This document shows positions 17,149 through 25,215 of a stretch of 64,000 nucleotides of DNA, piece after piece. How positions within the stretch are numbered: position 1 is the stretch's first letter; each line of letters opens with the position of its first letter. Made by a program: the position numbers and the translations under genes. This DNA is from UBA5109 sp963975155 (lineage in GTDB: Bacteria > Pseudomonadota > Gammaproteobacteria > Pseudomonadales > Pseudohongiellaceae). The stretch is from assembly GCA_963975155.1 (NCBI GenBank), contig CAXBFG010000001.1:310001-374000 (forward strand), read 5' to 3'. Under the pieces are notes generated by a model. The model was not told the origin of the DNA. It did not search any database and saw nothing but the letters and a program-made list of their open reading frames with translations.

Positions 17149-18429
17149 TTAATGCTTTTTATGTTTATATTTACAGCCATGCTTTACATGCTCTTCGTAT
17201 TCATCCATGAAGTATTTCAAACTGCTCTGCAAGGGCTCTGCTGCTCCGGGAGCCAGGGCACAAAAGGTATTACCTGGACCCATATAGCCACACATCTCTT
17301 TCAGAATCTCGATATCCTTCATTTCACCCTCGCCGTCTTCCATCTTATTGAGGATATGTTCAACCCAGGGTAAACCGTCACGGCAAGGTGTACACCAGCC
17401 ACAGGATTCATGCGCGAAAAACTTGATCAGGTTACGGACACAACCAACAGGACAGGTCTTGTCGTCCAGCACCATAATCAAGGAGGTGCCGAGTCGACTG
17501 CCAGCCTTGGCCACATCGCCGGGTATCATTGGTAAATCAAGATGCTCAGGCATTAGAAAATCGGTAGAACCGCCACCAGGTAAAAAGGCTTTTAGTTCGT
17601 AGCCATCCTGCATGCCGCCTGCGTAGTCTTCTAGCAAGGTTCTGAAAGTAGTGCCTACCGGCATTTCCCAGCAACCAGGATTTTTAACACGACCACTGAC
17701 ACCGCTGACCCGGGTGCCACACTCATCGCCCAGGCCCAGTCCTTTAAACCAGTCTACTCCGTAAGTCATGATGCCAGGGATGTTGCAAATGGTTTCTACA
17801 TTATTCACCAGAGTCGGCCTGCCCCAGAGCCCGCTGACCTGAGGAAATGGTGGTTTGAAACGAGGATTAGCGCGCTTGCCTTCCAGGGCATTGATCAGGG
17901 CGGTTTCTTCACCGCAAATATAACGGCCCGCACTGGTGTGCAAATAGATATCAAGGCTGAAATCAGAACCCTGAATATTGCTGCCAAGCATGCCAGCGCT
18001 GTAGGCTTCATCAATGGCTTTCAGTAAATTTTCTTCAGCCAGTGTGTATTCGCCACGTAAAAAGATATAGGCAGTCGTTGCCTGAATGGCATAAGAGGCT
18101 GTAATCATGCCGTCAATCAGCAAATGCGGGTCATTTTCCATCAATAGACGGTCTTTAAAGGTGCCTGGTTCCATTTCGTCGGCATTGACTACCAGATAAC
18201 GAGGTAAACCATCTGCTTCGGGTGAAAAGCTCCACTTCAGACCGGTATTGAAGCCGGCGCCACCTCGTCCACCCAGGCCGGAATCCTTGACCTGGCCCAT
18301 GACATCACGCGGCGATAGCTTGAGAGCATTAGCCAGACTCTGATAACCACCGGCTGCTTTATACTCCTCAAAAGTATAAGGAGCTCTGCCGACTTCGATA
18401 TTTTTGGTTAATGGGTTATTTATGCTCAT
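17149..18429 (-). CDS. nuoF: NADH-quinone oxidoreductase subunit F
   Basis: NuoF is the subunit that oxidises NADH, through FMN and 4Fe-4S cluster N3. The 426 residues include the glycine-rich nucleotide loop GLGGRGGAGFNTGLKW (near residue 52), the FMN-site stretch NADEMEPGTFKDR, CGEETALINALEGKRANP, and the N3 cysteines in CGWCTPCRDG plus a later cysteine. It starts 26 bases after nuoE. Confidence 0.97.
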   Translation of the reverse strand: MSINNPLTKNIEVGRAPYTFEEYKAAGGYQSLANALKLSPRDVMGQVKDSGLGGRGGAGFNTGLKWSFSPEADGLPRYLVVNADEMEPGTFKDRLLMENDPHLLIDGMITASYAIQATTAYIFLRGEYTLAEENLLKAIDEAYSAGMLGSNIQGSDFSLDIYLHTSAGRYICGEETALINALEGKRANPRFKPPFPQVSGLWGRPTLVNNVETICNIPGIMTYGVDWFKGLGLGDECGTRVSGVSGRVKNPGCWEMPVGTTFRTLLEDYAGGMQDGYELKAFLPGGGSTDFLMPEHLDLPMIPGDVAKAGSRLGTSLIMVLDDKTCPVGCVRNLIKFFAHESCGWCTPCRDGLPWVEHILNKMEDGEGEMKDIEILKEMCGYMGPGNTFCALAPGAAEPLQSSLKYFMDEYEEHVKHGCKYKHKKH

Positions 18430-18455
18430 GTAAACGGTTTTCTTTTATCTGCTGC

Positions 18456-18968
18456 TTAAACGTTGGCTTTATATTCTGCAATGATCTGATCAATCTTTTC
18501 AGTTGTCAGGTTTCTGTATAGCTCTCTTCCCACCATCATGCTGGGAGCCCTGTCGCAATCACCCAGACAGGGAACCGGAATCAGGGTAAACAAATTGTCT
18601 GCTGTGGTTTCACCGTAATCTATGCCCAGTTGAGTGCTTATATGTTCTTTCAGGTCATCACAACCCAGCATCCAGCATGCGACGGAATCACAAAGCAGGA
18701 TAACGTTCTTGCCGACCGGACGTCGAAAAATCATATTGAAGAAGGTAGCAACACCTTCCAGCACATCGGGTGGAATATCCAGATATTCGGATACAGCCAG
18801 CAAGCTTTCATCGCTGACCCAACCCTGGTGTTTCTGAACAATTTTTAAAGCTTCCAGACCAACCGCCTGTGCATAAGGATAATGCGTTTTTTCATGCTCA
18901 ATCTCATGAATCTCCGCCTCAGTCAGTTGCCGTGCTTTAGGGGCTGTACTGGCAATTATGTTGGTCAT
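18456..18968 (-). CDS. nuoE: NADH-quinone oxidoreductase subunit E
   Basis: NuoE is a thioredoxin-fold subunit carrying 2Fe-2S cluster N1a and pairing with NuoF. In 170 residues it shows the ligand pairs CDSVACWMLG and CLGDCDRAP, spaced as in the family, and the helical N-terminal domain (YPYAQAVGLEALKIVQKHQGW). It sits between nuoCD and nuoF. Confidence 0.97.
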   Translation of the reverse strand: MTNIIASTAPKARQLTEAEIHEIEHEKTHYPYAQAVGLEALKIVQKHQGWVSDESLLAVSEYLDIPPDVLEGVATFFNMIFRRPVGKNVILLCDSVACWMLGCDDLKEHISTQLGIDYGETTADNLFTLIPVPCLGDCDRAPSMMVGRELYRNLTTEKIDQIIAEYKANV

Positions 18969-19029
18969 CTTCTATCTATTACTCTTTGCTGAGCTTGCGC
19001 TGTTGTTACTGTTAATCTTGTTTGCATGT

Positions 19030-20811
19030 TTATTTATCAACATCGGCCATTACGAAGTCAGTCGTAGCCACGACAGCCGTAAAGTCTGCCAGCATCAGTC
19101 CACGACTCAAAAATGGAATAGCCTGAATATGAATAAAAGACGGTGTCCGAATGCGGGTTCTGTATGAGCCGCTGCCGCCATCGTTTATTAAATAATATGA
19201 ATTAATGCCCTTGGTTGCTTCGATACCGACAGTAACTTCAGTTGGATCGATAACCGGTCCCCAGCTGACACTCAGGAAGTGGTTAATCAGGGTTTCAATG
19301 TCCAGTTTACTCTTTTCTTTAATAGGCGGTGTCGTTAAAGGATGGTCAGCCTTGTAGGGGCCTGATGGCATATTTTCCAGACACTGGCGGATAATTTCAC
19401 AGCTCTGACGCATTTCCTCAACACGTACGGCAGCTCTATCATAACAATCGCCATTAACGGCAATCGGCACTTCAAATTCAAAATTTTCATAGCCAGAATA
19501 AGGCCGGTTCTTGCGGTAATCCCATTCCAGACCTGTAGCCCTTAGAGCTGGACCTGTCATGCCCCAATCGAAGGCATCCTGAGTATTCATTTTGCCTACC
19601 CCAACGGTACGTTGGCGGATAACCGTGTTGGCCATGACCATTTTGTCGTATTCACGTAGTTTCTTGGGGAACATATCGACGAATTCACGTACCCGAACTT
19701 CCCAGCCATTTGGCAGGTCCTGAGCGACACCGCCGATACGGAACCAGCTGGGATGCATACGTCCGCCGGTAATGGATTCAATGATATTGAAGGCTTTTTC
19801 ACGATCCACGAAGGCATAAAACAAGGGTGACAACTGACCCAGGTCAACAGCCCAGGTGCCAAAGAATAATAAGTGACTGCAGATACGGAAAAACTCTGCC
19901 AGCATAACCCGAATAACTTGAACCCTATCAGGCACCACAATGCCGGCCATTTTTTCGATAGCCATAACATAGGGCAGATTGTTCATCACGCCACCGAGAT
20001 AATCGATACGATCCGTATAAGGTATATAAGTGTGCCAGGATTGTCGTTCCGCCATCTTCTCGGCACCACGATGGTGATAGCCGACATCGGGCACAACATC
20101 CAGTACATGCTCGCCGTCGAGTTGCAGGGCAAAACGAATGACGCCGTGGGCAGCGGGATGGTTTGGACCAAAGTTCAGGAACATGAATTCACTGTTTTCT
20201 GATTTTCGTTTCAAACCCCATTCTTCAGGATTGAATTTCATGGCCGCCTGTTCGGTATCTACAATATCGTCATCAAGGCGATAAGGTTCCATTTCCGTAG
20301 CACGGGCTGGATGATCCTTTCGCAAAGGATGCCCTACCCAGGTAAGTGGCGTATAAATGCGGCTAAGGTTCGGGTGACCGGTAAAGACAACACCAAACAT
20401 ATCCCAGCACTCGCGCTCATGCCAGTTGGCCGCAGGCCATAAGGAAATAACGGTCGGCACATTCAGATCGCCATCCCTAAGTGCCACTTTGATGCGGATA
20501 TCACAATTGCCGGAAAAGGAAATCAGATGATAAACCACGGTAAAGTCACTCTCAGGCTGGCCTTCCCTGTGTATTCTGAGTCTTTCATCAATTGCGGTGA
20601 CATCCAGCAGCATTTCAAAACGCGGGCTGAAGTCATCACGTAAAAACTTCAGCACTTGCAGAATTTTATCGCGGTCAATCCAGACAGTTGGCATGCCTTC
20701 TGCCGTCTGCTGTCTTACAAAGGCAGACTCCCCGAACTTATTATAAAGCTCTGCAATAACAGCCGGATTGTCGGATCTGTTTTGCTGCATGGAGGCGCTA
20801 ATGGTGCTCAA
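19030..20811 (-). CDS. nuoCD: Fused NADH-quinone oxidoreductase subunit C/D
   Basis: NuoC and NuoD are joined in one 593-residue chain, as in E. coli and Pseudomonas. NuoC is roughly residues 1-185 and contains RECWDMFGVVFTGHPNLSRI. NuoD follows from about 200, with FGPNHPAAHGVIRF, GYHHRGAEKMAE and the quinone-site tyrosine and histidine regions. NuoD forms the quinone pocket with NuoB. The start appears to be TTG at 20811: GAGAG lies just upstream and the N-terminus then aligns in length with other NuoCD proteins. The next in-frame ATG (20790) lacks a ribosome site. Confidence 0.95.
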   Translation of the reverse strand: MSTISASMQQNRSDNPAVIAELYNKFGESAFVRQQTAEGMPTVWIDRDKILQVLKFLRDDFSPRFEMLLDVTAIDERLRIHREGQPESDFTVVYHLISFSGNCDIRIKVALRDGDLNVPTVISLWPAANWHERECWDMFGVVFTGHPNLSRIYTPLTWVGHPLRKDHPARATEMEPYRLDDDIVDTEQAAMKFNPEEWGLKRKSENSEFMFLNFGPNHPAAHGVIRFALQLDGEHVLDVVPDVGYHHRGAEKMAERQSWHTYIPYTDRIDYLGGVMNNLPYVMAIEKMAGIVVPDRVQVIRVMLAEFFRICSHLLFFGTWAVDLGQLSPLFYAFVDREKAFNIIESITGGRMHPSWFRIGGVAQDLPNGWEVRVREFVDMFPKKLREYDKMVMANTVIRQRTVGVGKMNTQDAFDWGMTGPALRATGLEWDYRKNRPYSGYENFEFEVPIAVNGDCYDRAAVRVEEMRQSCEIIRQCLENMPSGPYKADHPLTTPPIKEKSKLDIETLINHFLSVSWGPVIDPTEVTVGIEATKGINSYYLINDGGSGSYRTRIRTPSFIHIQAIPFLSRGLMLADFTAVVATTDFVMADVDK

Positions 20812-20859
20812 GTTACTCTCGCTCTGTTTTCGTTATATTTCGCGTTTTATTTACTTTTC

Positions 20860-21501
20860 TTAAGTTTCGTCGGGACTGGTCAGTTCAGTCGCGGCAATAC
20901 GATCTTTCAGGCGGGCATCACGCTGGACAATGTTTTTCTCTTTTTCATAGACGCCCTGATCGTTTATAACCCAGCTCACCGGGCGACGTTTTTTGCCGAT
21001 GGAATCCTGTAATAAATTCAGACCCTGCAATAAAGCTTCCGGTCTTGGCGGGCAACCTGACACGTACACATCAACAGGTAAAAACTTGTCGACGCCCTGC
21101 ACCACGGAATAGATATCGTACATGCCGCCTGAGTTGGCACAGGAACCCATGCAAATAACCCAGCGAGGCTCCATCATTTGTTCGTATAAACGCTGTACAA
21201 CCGGCGCCATTTTCCGGAAAACCGTACCGGCAATAATAATCATATCTGCCTGACGTGGTGTGGCACGAAAAACTTCCGCGCCGAAACGGGCGATATCATG
21301 ACGACTGGATATTGCTGTTGCTGCTTCAACATAACAACAGGAAAGGCCAAAGTTAAACGGCCATAAGGAGTTTTTCTGGCTCCAGGCAACCATGTCTTCG
21401 AGGCGGGTCATGATGACATTCTTGCGAATATGATCATCAAACTGATTCATTCCCGGGCTGGGAGAATACGTGTCTTCCGGTTTAACCAGTTCCCAGCTCA
21501 T
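20860..21501 (-). CDS. nuoB: NADH-quinone oxidoreductase subunit B
   Basis: NuoB carries N2, the last iron-sulfur cluster of complex I, which reduces quinone. The 213 residues have the adjacent-cysteine motif GLSCCYVEAA, then GSCANSGGMYD and SGCPPRPEALLQG, which supply the other ligands. The C-terminal tail is somewhat longer than the shortest family members and is charged. The ATG shares one base with the nuoA stop codon. Confidence 0.97.
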   Translation of the reverse strand: MSWELVKPEDTYSPSPGMNQFDDHIRKNVIMTRLEDMVAWSQKNSLWPFNFGLSCCYVEAATAISSRHDIARFGAEVFRATPRQADMIIIAGTVFRKMAPVVQRLYEQMMEPRWVICMGSCANSGGMYDIYSVVQGVDKFLPVDVYVSGCPPRPEALLQGLNLLQDSIGKKRRPVSWVINDQGVYEKEKNIVQRDARLKDRIAATELTSPDET

Positions 21502-21986
21502 CAGTGTGCCCCTCCATGATGAGCAGAATCGGCCTGCTCTTTGTTAGCGTGTTTGGATGTTTTGTTCTTGCCTATATTAACCACTCCACCCGGGCCGATA
21601 GTGTTCAGGCGATCATTTTGCTGCCGCAGGGTGCGCCATTCAAGGGCGCCGGATTTCCATAAATAGACCAGCCCTGCCACCAGAATGCCGATGAAGATAA
21701 AGGCTTCGGCATAACCCAGCCAACCTGTTTCGCGAATGGAAACGGCCCAGGCAAAAAGAAACACGGCTTCGAGGTCAAAGATAATAAAAAGAATGGCGGT
21801 TAGATAAAAAGGGACCGAGATTTTCAGCTGTGCTGAACCTACCGAGAGCATGCCTGATTCATAAACATCATGGGTTGCGTGATCCTTACGCTTTTGCCCC
21901 AGCAGATGGGAGACACCCGTTAACGCTACGATGAGAACTATGACTATGGCGGAATATAAAACCAGTGGAAATAGGTCGATGATCAA
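21501..21986 (-). CDS. nuoA: NADH-quinone oxidoreductase subunit A
   Basis: NuoA is the first gene of the operon and encodes a three-helix membrane subunit next to NuoH and the quinone site. The 161 residues show the conserved loop YESGMLSVGSAQ after helix 1 and the acidic helix FYLTAILFIIFDLEAVFLFAW. A polar, lysine- and histidine-rich C-terminal tail of about 35 residues extends past the usual core. A good -10 box lies upstream. Confidence 0.95.
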   Translation of the reverse strand: MIIDLFPLVLYSAIVIVLIVALTGVSHLLGQKRKDHATHDVYESGMLSVGSAQLKISVPFYLTAILFIIFDLEAVFLFAWAVSIRETGWLGYAEAFIFIGILVAGLVYLWKSGALEWRTLRQQNDRLNTIGPGGVVNIGKNKTSKHANKEQADSAHHGGAH

Positions 21987-22037
21987 ACTGCTTACTCGCT
22001 ATTTATCTTGATTAATAGGGCTGAAATTTGCGCGTGC

Positions 22038-22043
22038 ATTATA
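22038..22043 (-). promoter_or_regulatory. Candidate nuo operon -10 box
   Basis: A perfect TATAAT on the minus strand sits about 50 bases upstream of the nuoA ATG. The -35 match at 17-base spacing (TGGAAT) is weak, so an activator or read-through from sthA may contribute. Confidence 0.45.
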
Positions 22044-22107
22044 AGCCAACAAGCCGGCCTATTCCATTAGTTAAGCAAGCTAAATTGGAATTTTTTAACT
22101 TTCTTTT

Positions 22108-23499
22108 TTAAAAAACCCGGTTATAACCATCATATGCGGCGACCTTGTATGCCTCTGCCATGGTTGGATAATTAAAAGTCGTATTTAAAAAATATTTCAG
22201 GCTGTTGCCTTCTCCCTTTTGACTCATAATTGCCTGGCCAATATGGACGATTTCAGAAGCCTGTGCGCCAAAGCAGTGAATGCCCAGAATTTCCAGAGTA
22301 TCAAAATGAAACAGAATTTTTAGCATGCCGACTTTTTCGCCGGTAATTTGTGCTCTGGCAATATTGCGGAAATAGGCCTTGCCGACTTCATAGGGCACTT
22401 TCTGTTCTGTCAGTTCCTGCTCATTGAAGCCGATTGTGCTGATTTCCGGAATGGTATAAATACCACTCGGGACATCTTGTACGAAATGGAACTCGGACGG
22501 ATTCACAATGGCATTACAGGCTGCCCTGCCCTGATCGAAAGCAGAACTTGCCAGTGAGGGCCAGCCTATAACATCACCGACAGCATAAATATGCTCGAGC
22601 TGGGTCTGATACTTTTCGTTTACCGTCAACTGCCCCCTGCTGTTGGCTTCAAGGCCAAGGCAAGCAAGGTTGAGCTTGTCAGTATTGCCGGTACGACCAT
22701 TGGCCCAGAGAACGATGTCACTTTTGATTTTTTTGCCGGACTGCAAATAGGTAATAACGGCATCATCTGTGCATTCCATTTTTTCGAAATGCTCCTGGTG
22801 ATGACAACGTACGCCCAGATCCCCCAGGTGATAACTTAAGGCGTCAGTAATTTCTGTATCCAGGAATGACAGTAAGGAGGCGGCCGGATTGATCAGTTCA
22901 ACTTTAATATCGAGACCGCCGAAGATGGAGGCATATTCACAGCCAATAACACCCGCTCCTATAATGGTGACTTTACTGGGGGTGTGATCTAGCTTAAGTA
23001 TGCTGTCACTGTCAAAAACCCTTTTATGATTAAAATCGACAAAGTCGGGACGATACGGCCTGGATCCGGTGGCGATAATAAAATGATCGCCTTTCAATGT
23101 GCTTTTCTTTTTGCCTTCGCTTATTTCAACCGTATGCGGATCAAGGAAACGCGCTGTGCCATGAATTACCGGTATATGGTTACGCTCATAATTGGCGGTA
23201 TGCATATTGAGCTGTTCATCTACAGCATGTTCTGCATGCTTGATAATTTGCTCGTAACTGACCTTACGGACTTCGGCCAGATCGCTGAAGACAGGGTTGG
23301 CATTAAGAGAAATAAACTGTCGCACTGAGTTTCGCAGGGCTTTGGAAGGAATCGTGCCGTGATAAGCGGAATTGCCACCCAATCTGGGTTTGTCACAAAT
23401 CATTGCCACACTATGCTTGGATTTGGCAGCATTCATGGCCGCAGCCTCACCGGCAGGGCCACTTCCGATCACTACGATTTCATACTGCTTGTTAAGCAT
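22108..23499 (-). CDS. sthA: Soluble pyridine nucleotide transhydrogenase
   Basis: SthA is a cytosolic flavoprotein that transfers hydride between NADPH and NAD+, generally draining excess NADPH. The 463 residues have the FAD motif GSGPAGEAAA at the N-terminus, a second nucleotide motif GAGVIGCEYASIFGG, and AVGDVIGWPSLASSAFDQGR. The sequence GGNSAYHGTIPSKALR lies where dihydrolipoamide dehydrogenase has its redox cysteines; both are replaced by Ser and Thr, as expected for transhydrogenase. It lies 48 bases after gap and about 120 upstream of nuoA on the same strand, with no clear terminator on either side. Confidence 0.95.
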   Translation of the reverse strand: MLNKQYEIVVIGSGPAGEAAAMNAAKSKHSVAMICDKPRLGGNSAYHGTIPSKALRNSVRQFISLNANPVFSDLAEVRKVSYEQIIKHAEHAVDEQLNMHTANYERNHIPVIHGTARFLDPHTVEISEGKKKSTLKGDHFIIATGSRPYRPDFVDFNHKRVFDSDSILKLDHTPSKVTIIGAGVIGCEYASIFGGLDIKVELINPAASLLSFLDTEITDALSYHLGDLGVRCHHQEHFEKMECTDDAVITYLQSGKKIKSDIVLWANGRTGNTDKLNLACLGLEANSRGQLTVNEKYQTQLEHIYAVGDVIGWPSLASSAFDQGRAACNAIVNPSEFHFVQDVPSGIYTIPEISTIGFNEQELTEQKVPYEVGKAYFRNIARAQITGEKVGMLKILFHFDTLEILGIHCFGAQASEIVHIGQAIMSQKGEGNSLKYFLNTTFNYPTMAEAYKVAAYDGYNRVF

Positions 23500-23547
23500 C
23501 TCGTTCCTTAGCAGTGCGTAAAATTATTTCTGATTATTGATTTTTCT

Positions 23548-25023
23548 TTAACTGTGCATCGGCTCGTTTTCAGGATAGGACAGGTAATTTACACCAGCCA
23601 TTTTGGAAACCATGCGCACAACCTGGCTGCTGTAGCTGAATTCATTGTCATACCATAAATACAAAATCATGGTTTTGCCCTGCACCTTGGTAGCTGTTGC
23701 GTCCAGCGTTGCGGCTTCACGCATTCCGACAAAATCACTGGAAACAGCATCAGGTGACTCGGTGTAACCAAGCTGGTTCTGCAAGGGTGAATGCAGTGCG
23801 ATGTTCCTGAGAAATTCATTAATCTCTTCTCTCGTGGTTTCTTTTTCAAGTGTCAGGCTCAGGATTGCCATTGATACGTTGGCCACCGGCACACGTACAG
23901 CATTGCCCGTTAATTTGCCTTCCAGTTCGGGTACTGCTTTGGCAACTGCAGTTGCTGCCCCGGTTTCTGTCAGCACCATATTGAGTGCGGCACTGCGACC
24001 ACGACGGTCGGCTTTATGGAAATTATCAATCAGGTTCTGGTCATTGGTATAGGCATGCACGGTTTCGACATGGCCGTGCACCACACCATAGCGCTCATTG
24101 ATCAGTTTCAGGACCGGAGCAATTGCATTGGTCGTACAGGATGCTGCAGAGATGATTTTATCGTCGGGAGTGATCATGTCGTGATTAATCCCCGAAACGA
24201 TATTTTTTAAATTACCTTTACCTGGTGCCGTGAGCATGACTTTGCTGACACCCTTTGATTTCAAGTGTAATGAAAGTCCTTCCTCGTCTCTCCATTTGCC
24301 GGTGTTATCAATAACCAAGGCATCGCTGATACCGTACTGGGTGTAATCCAGGGTATCTGGCCCGGCAGAATAAATAATATGGATAATGTTGCCGTTGGCG
24401 ATGATACGGTTATTTTCTTCATCGATACGTACGGTACCTTCGAAAGGCCCATGTACAGAATCATTACGCAGCAGGTTGACGCGTTTTACCAGATCGCCGT
24501 CGCCGCCATTACGGACTACTATGGCCCGCAAACGCATAACCTGGGCGTTGCCGGTTTGTTCAAGCAGGAGCCGGGTTACCAGGCGGCCTATACGGCCAAA
24601 ACCGTAGAGCACTATATCTGTGGGTTTCTCAATGGGTTTGAAATCCACATCGATCAGATGTGCCAATTCTTTCGTGACAAAGGCATCTATATCGGGAGAT
24701 CCCTTTTGGGATTGTGCCAGTTCCATGTATTTCACCGTCAGTTTCCCCAGATCTATCTGGCTGGGACACAAATTCAGTTTGCACATGGCGGCCAGTAAAG
24801 AATGACTTTCAAACTCTGACAGTTCGTTTCTGGCTACTTCCCTGATACGACGATGCGATTTCATGATGTTGGCGGTGGAACGGTTATTTAGTGCACGACC
24901 ATAGAGAAAGGTCAGAACGCCCTTTTTATTTTCCAGCATCCCTATCATCGGGATCATCTGCTGAGCAAGTGCTTCCCTTGCTTTCCAGTCACCAAAATAA
25001 TCATCTAAGCTTGGTCTTGCCAC
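23548..25023 (-). CDS. gap: Glyceraldehyde-3-phosphate dehydrogenase, long form
   Basis: This 491-residue GAPDH has a helical N-terminal extension of about 130 residues before the Rossmann motif GFGRIGRLVTR (141-151). The catalytic region SAASCTTNAIAP puts the nucleophile at Cys296. HAYTNDQ and the phosphate-site arginines follow. Similar long GAPDHs occur in Pseudomonas. After the second beta strand the sequence reads VVRNGGDGD, with no clear equivalent of the aspartate that selects NAD, so NADP use is possible. The start is GTG at 25023 with CAGGA upstream. It precedes sthA on the same strand and is divergent from mfd. Confidence 0.92.
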   Translation of the reverse strand: MARPSLDDYFGDWKAREALAQQMIPMIGMLENKKGVLTFLYGRALNNRSTANIMKSHRRIREVARNELSEFESHSLLAAMCKLNLCPSQIDLGKLTVKYMELAQSQKGSPDIDAFVTKELAHLIDVDFKPIEKPTDIVLYGFGRIGRLVTRLLLEQTGNAQVMRLRAIVVRNGGDGDLVKRVNLLRNDSVHGPFEGTVRIDEENNRIIANGNIIHIIYSAGPDTLDYTQYGISDALVIDNTGKWRDEEGLSLHLKSKGVSKVMLTAPGKGNLKNIVSGINHDMITPDDKIISAASCTTNAIAPVLKLINERYGVVHGHVETVHAYTNDQNLIDNFHKADRRGRSAALNMVLTETGAATAVAKAVPELEGKLTGNAVRVPVANVSMAILSLTLEKETTREEINEFLRNIALHSPLQNQLGYTESPDAVSSDFVGMREAATLDATATKVQGKTMILYLWYDNEFSYSSQVVRMVSKMAGVNYLSYPENEPMHS

Positions 25024-25215
25024 AATAAAGTCCTGTTTTAAAAATGAATTAAGTACAAATTACGTAATAAAGCTGTATAGGGACAGGCTTGAAATTCAAC
25101 GGCGCGTATTATCTTAGGTCATGTTTGATATGTCCAACGCTAATCACCTTTACAGGATTATTCCCGCAATATATGCCATGATAGCGCCCTTTTTGAAGCC
25201 TCATCAGGGACAGTC

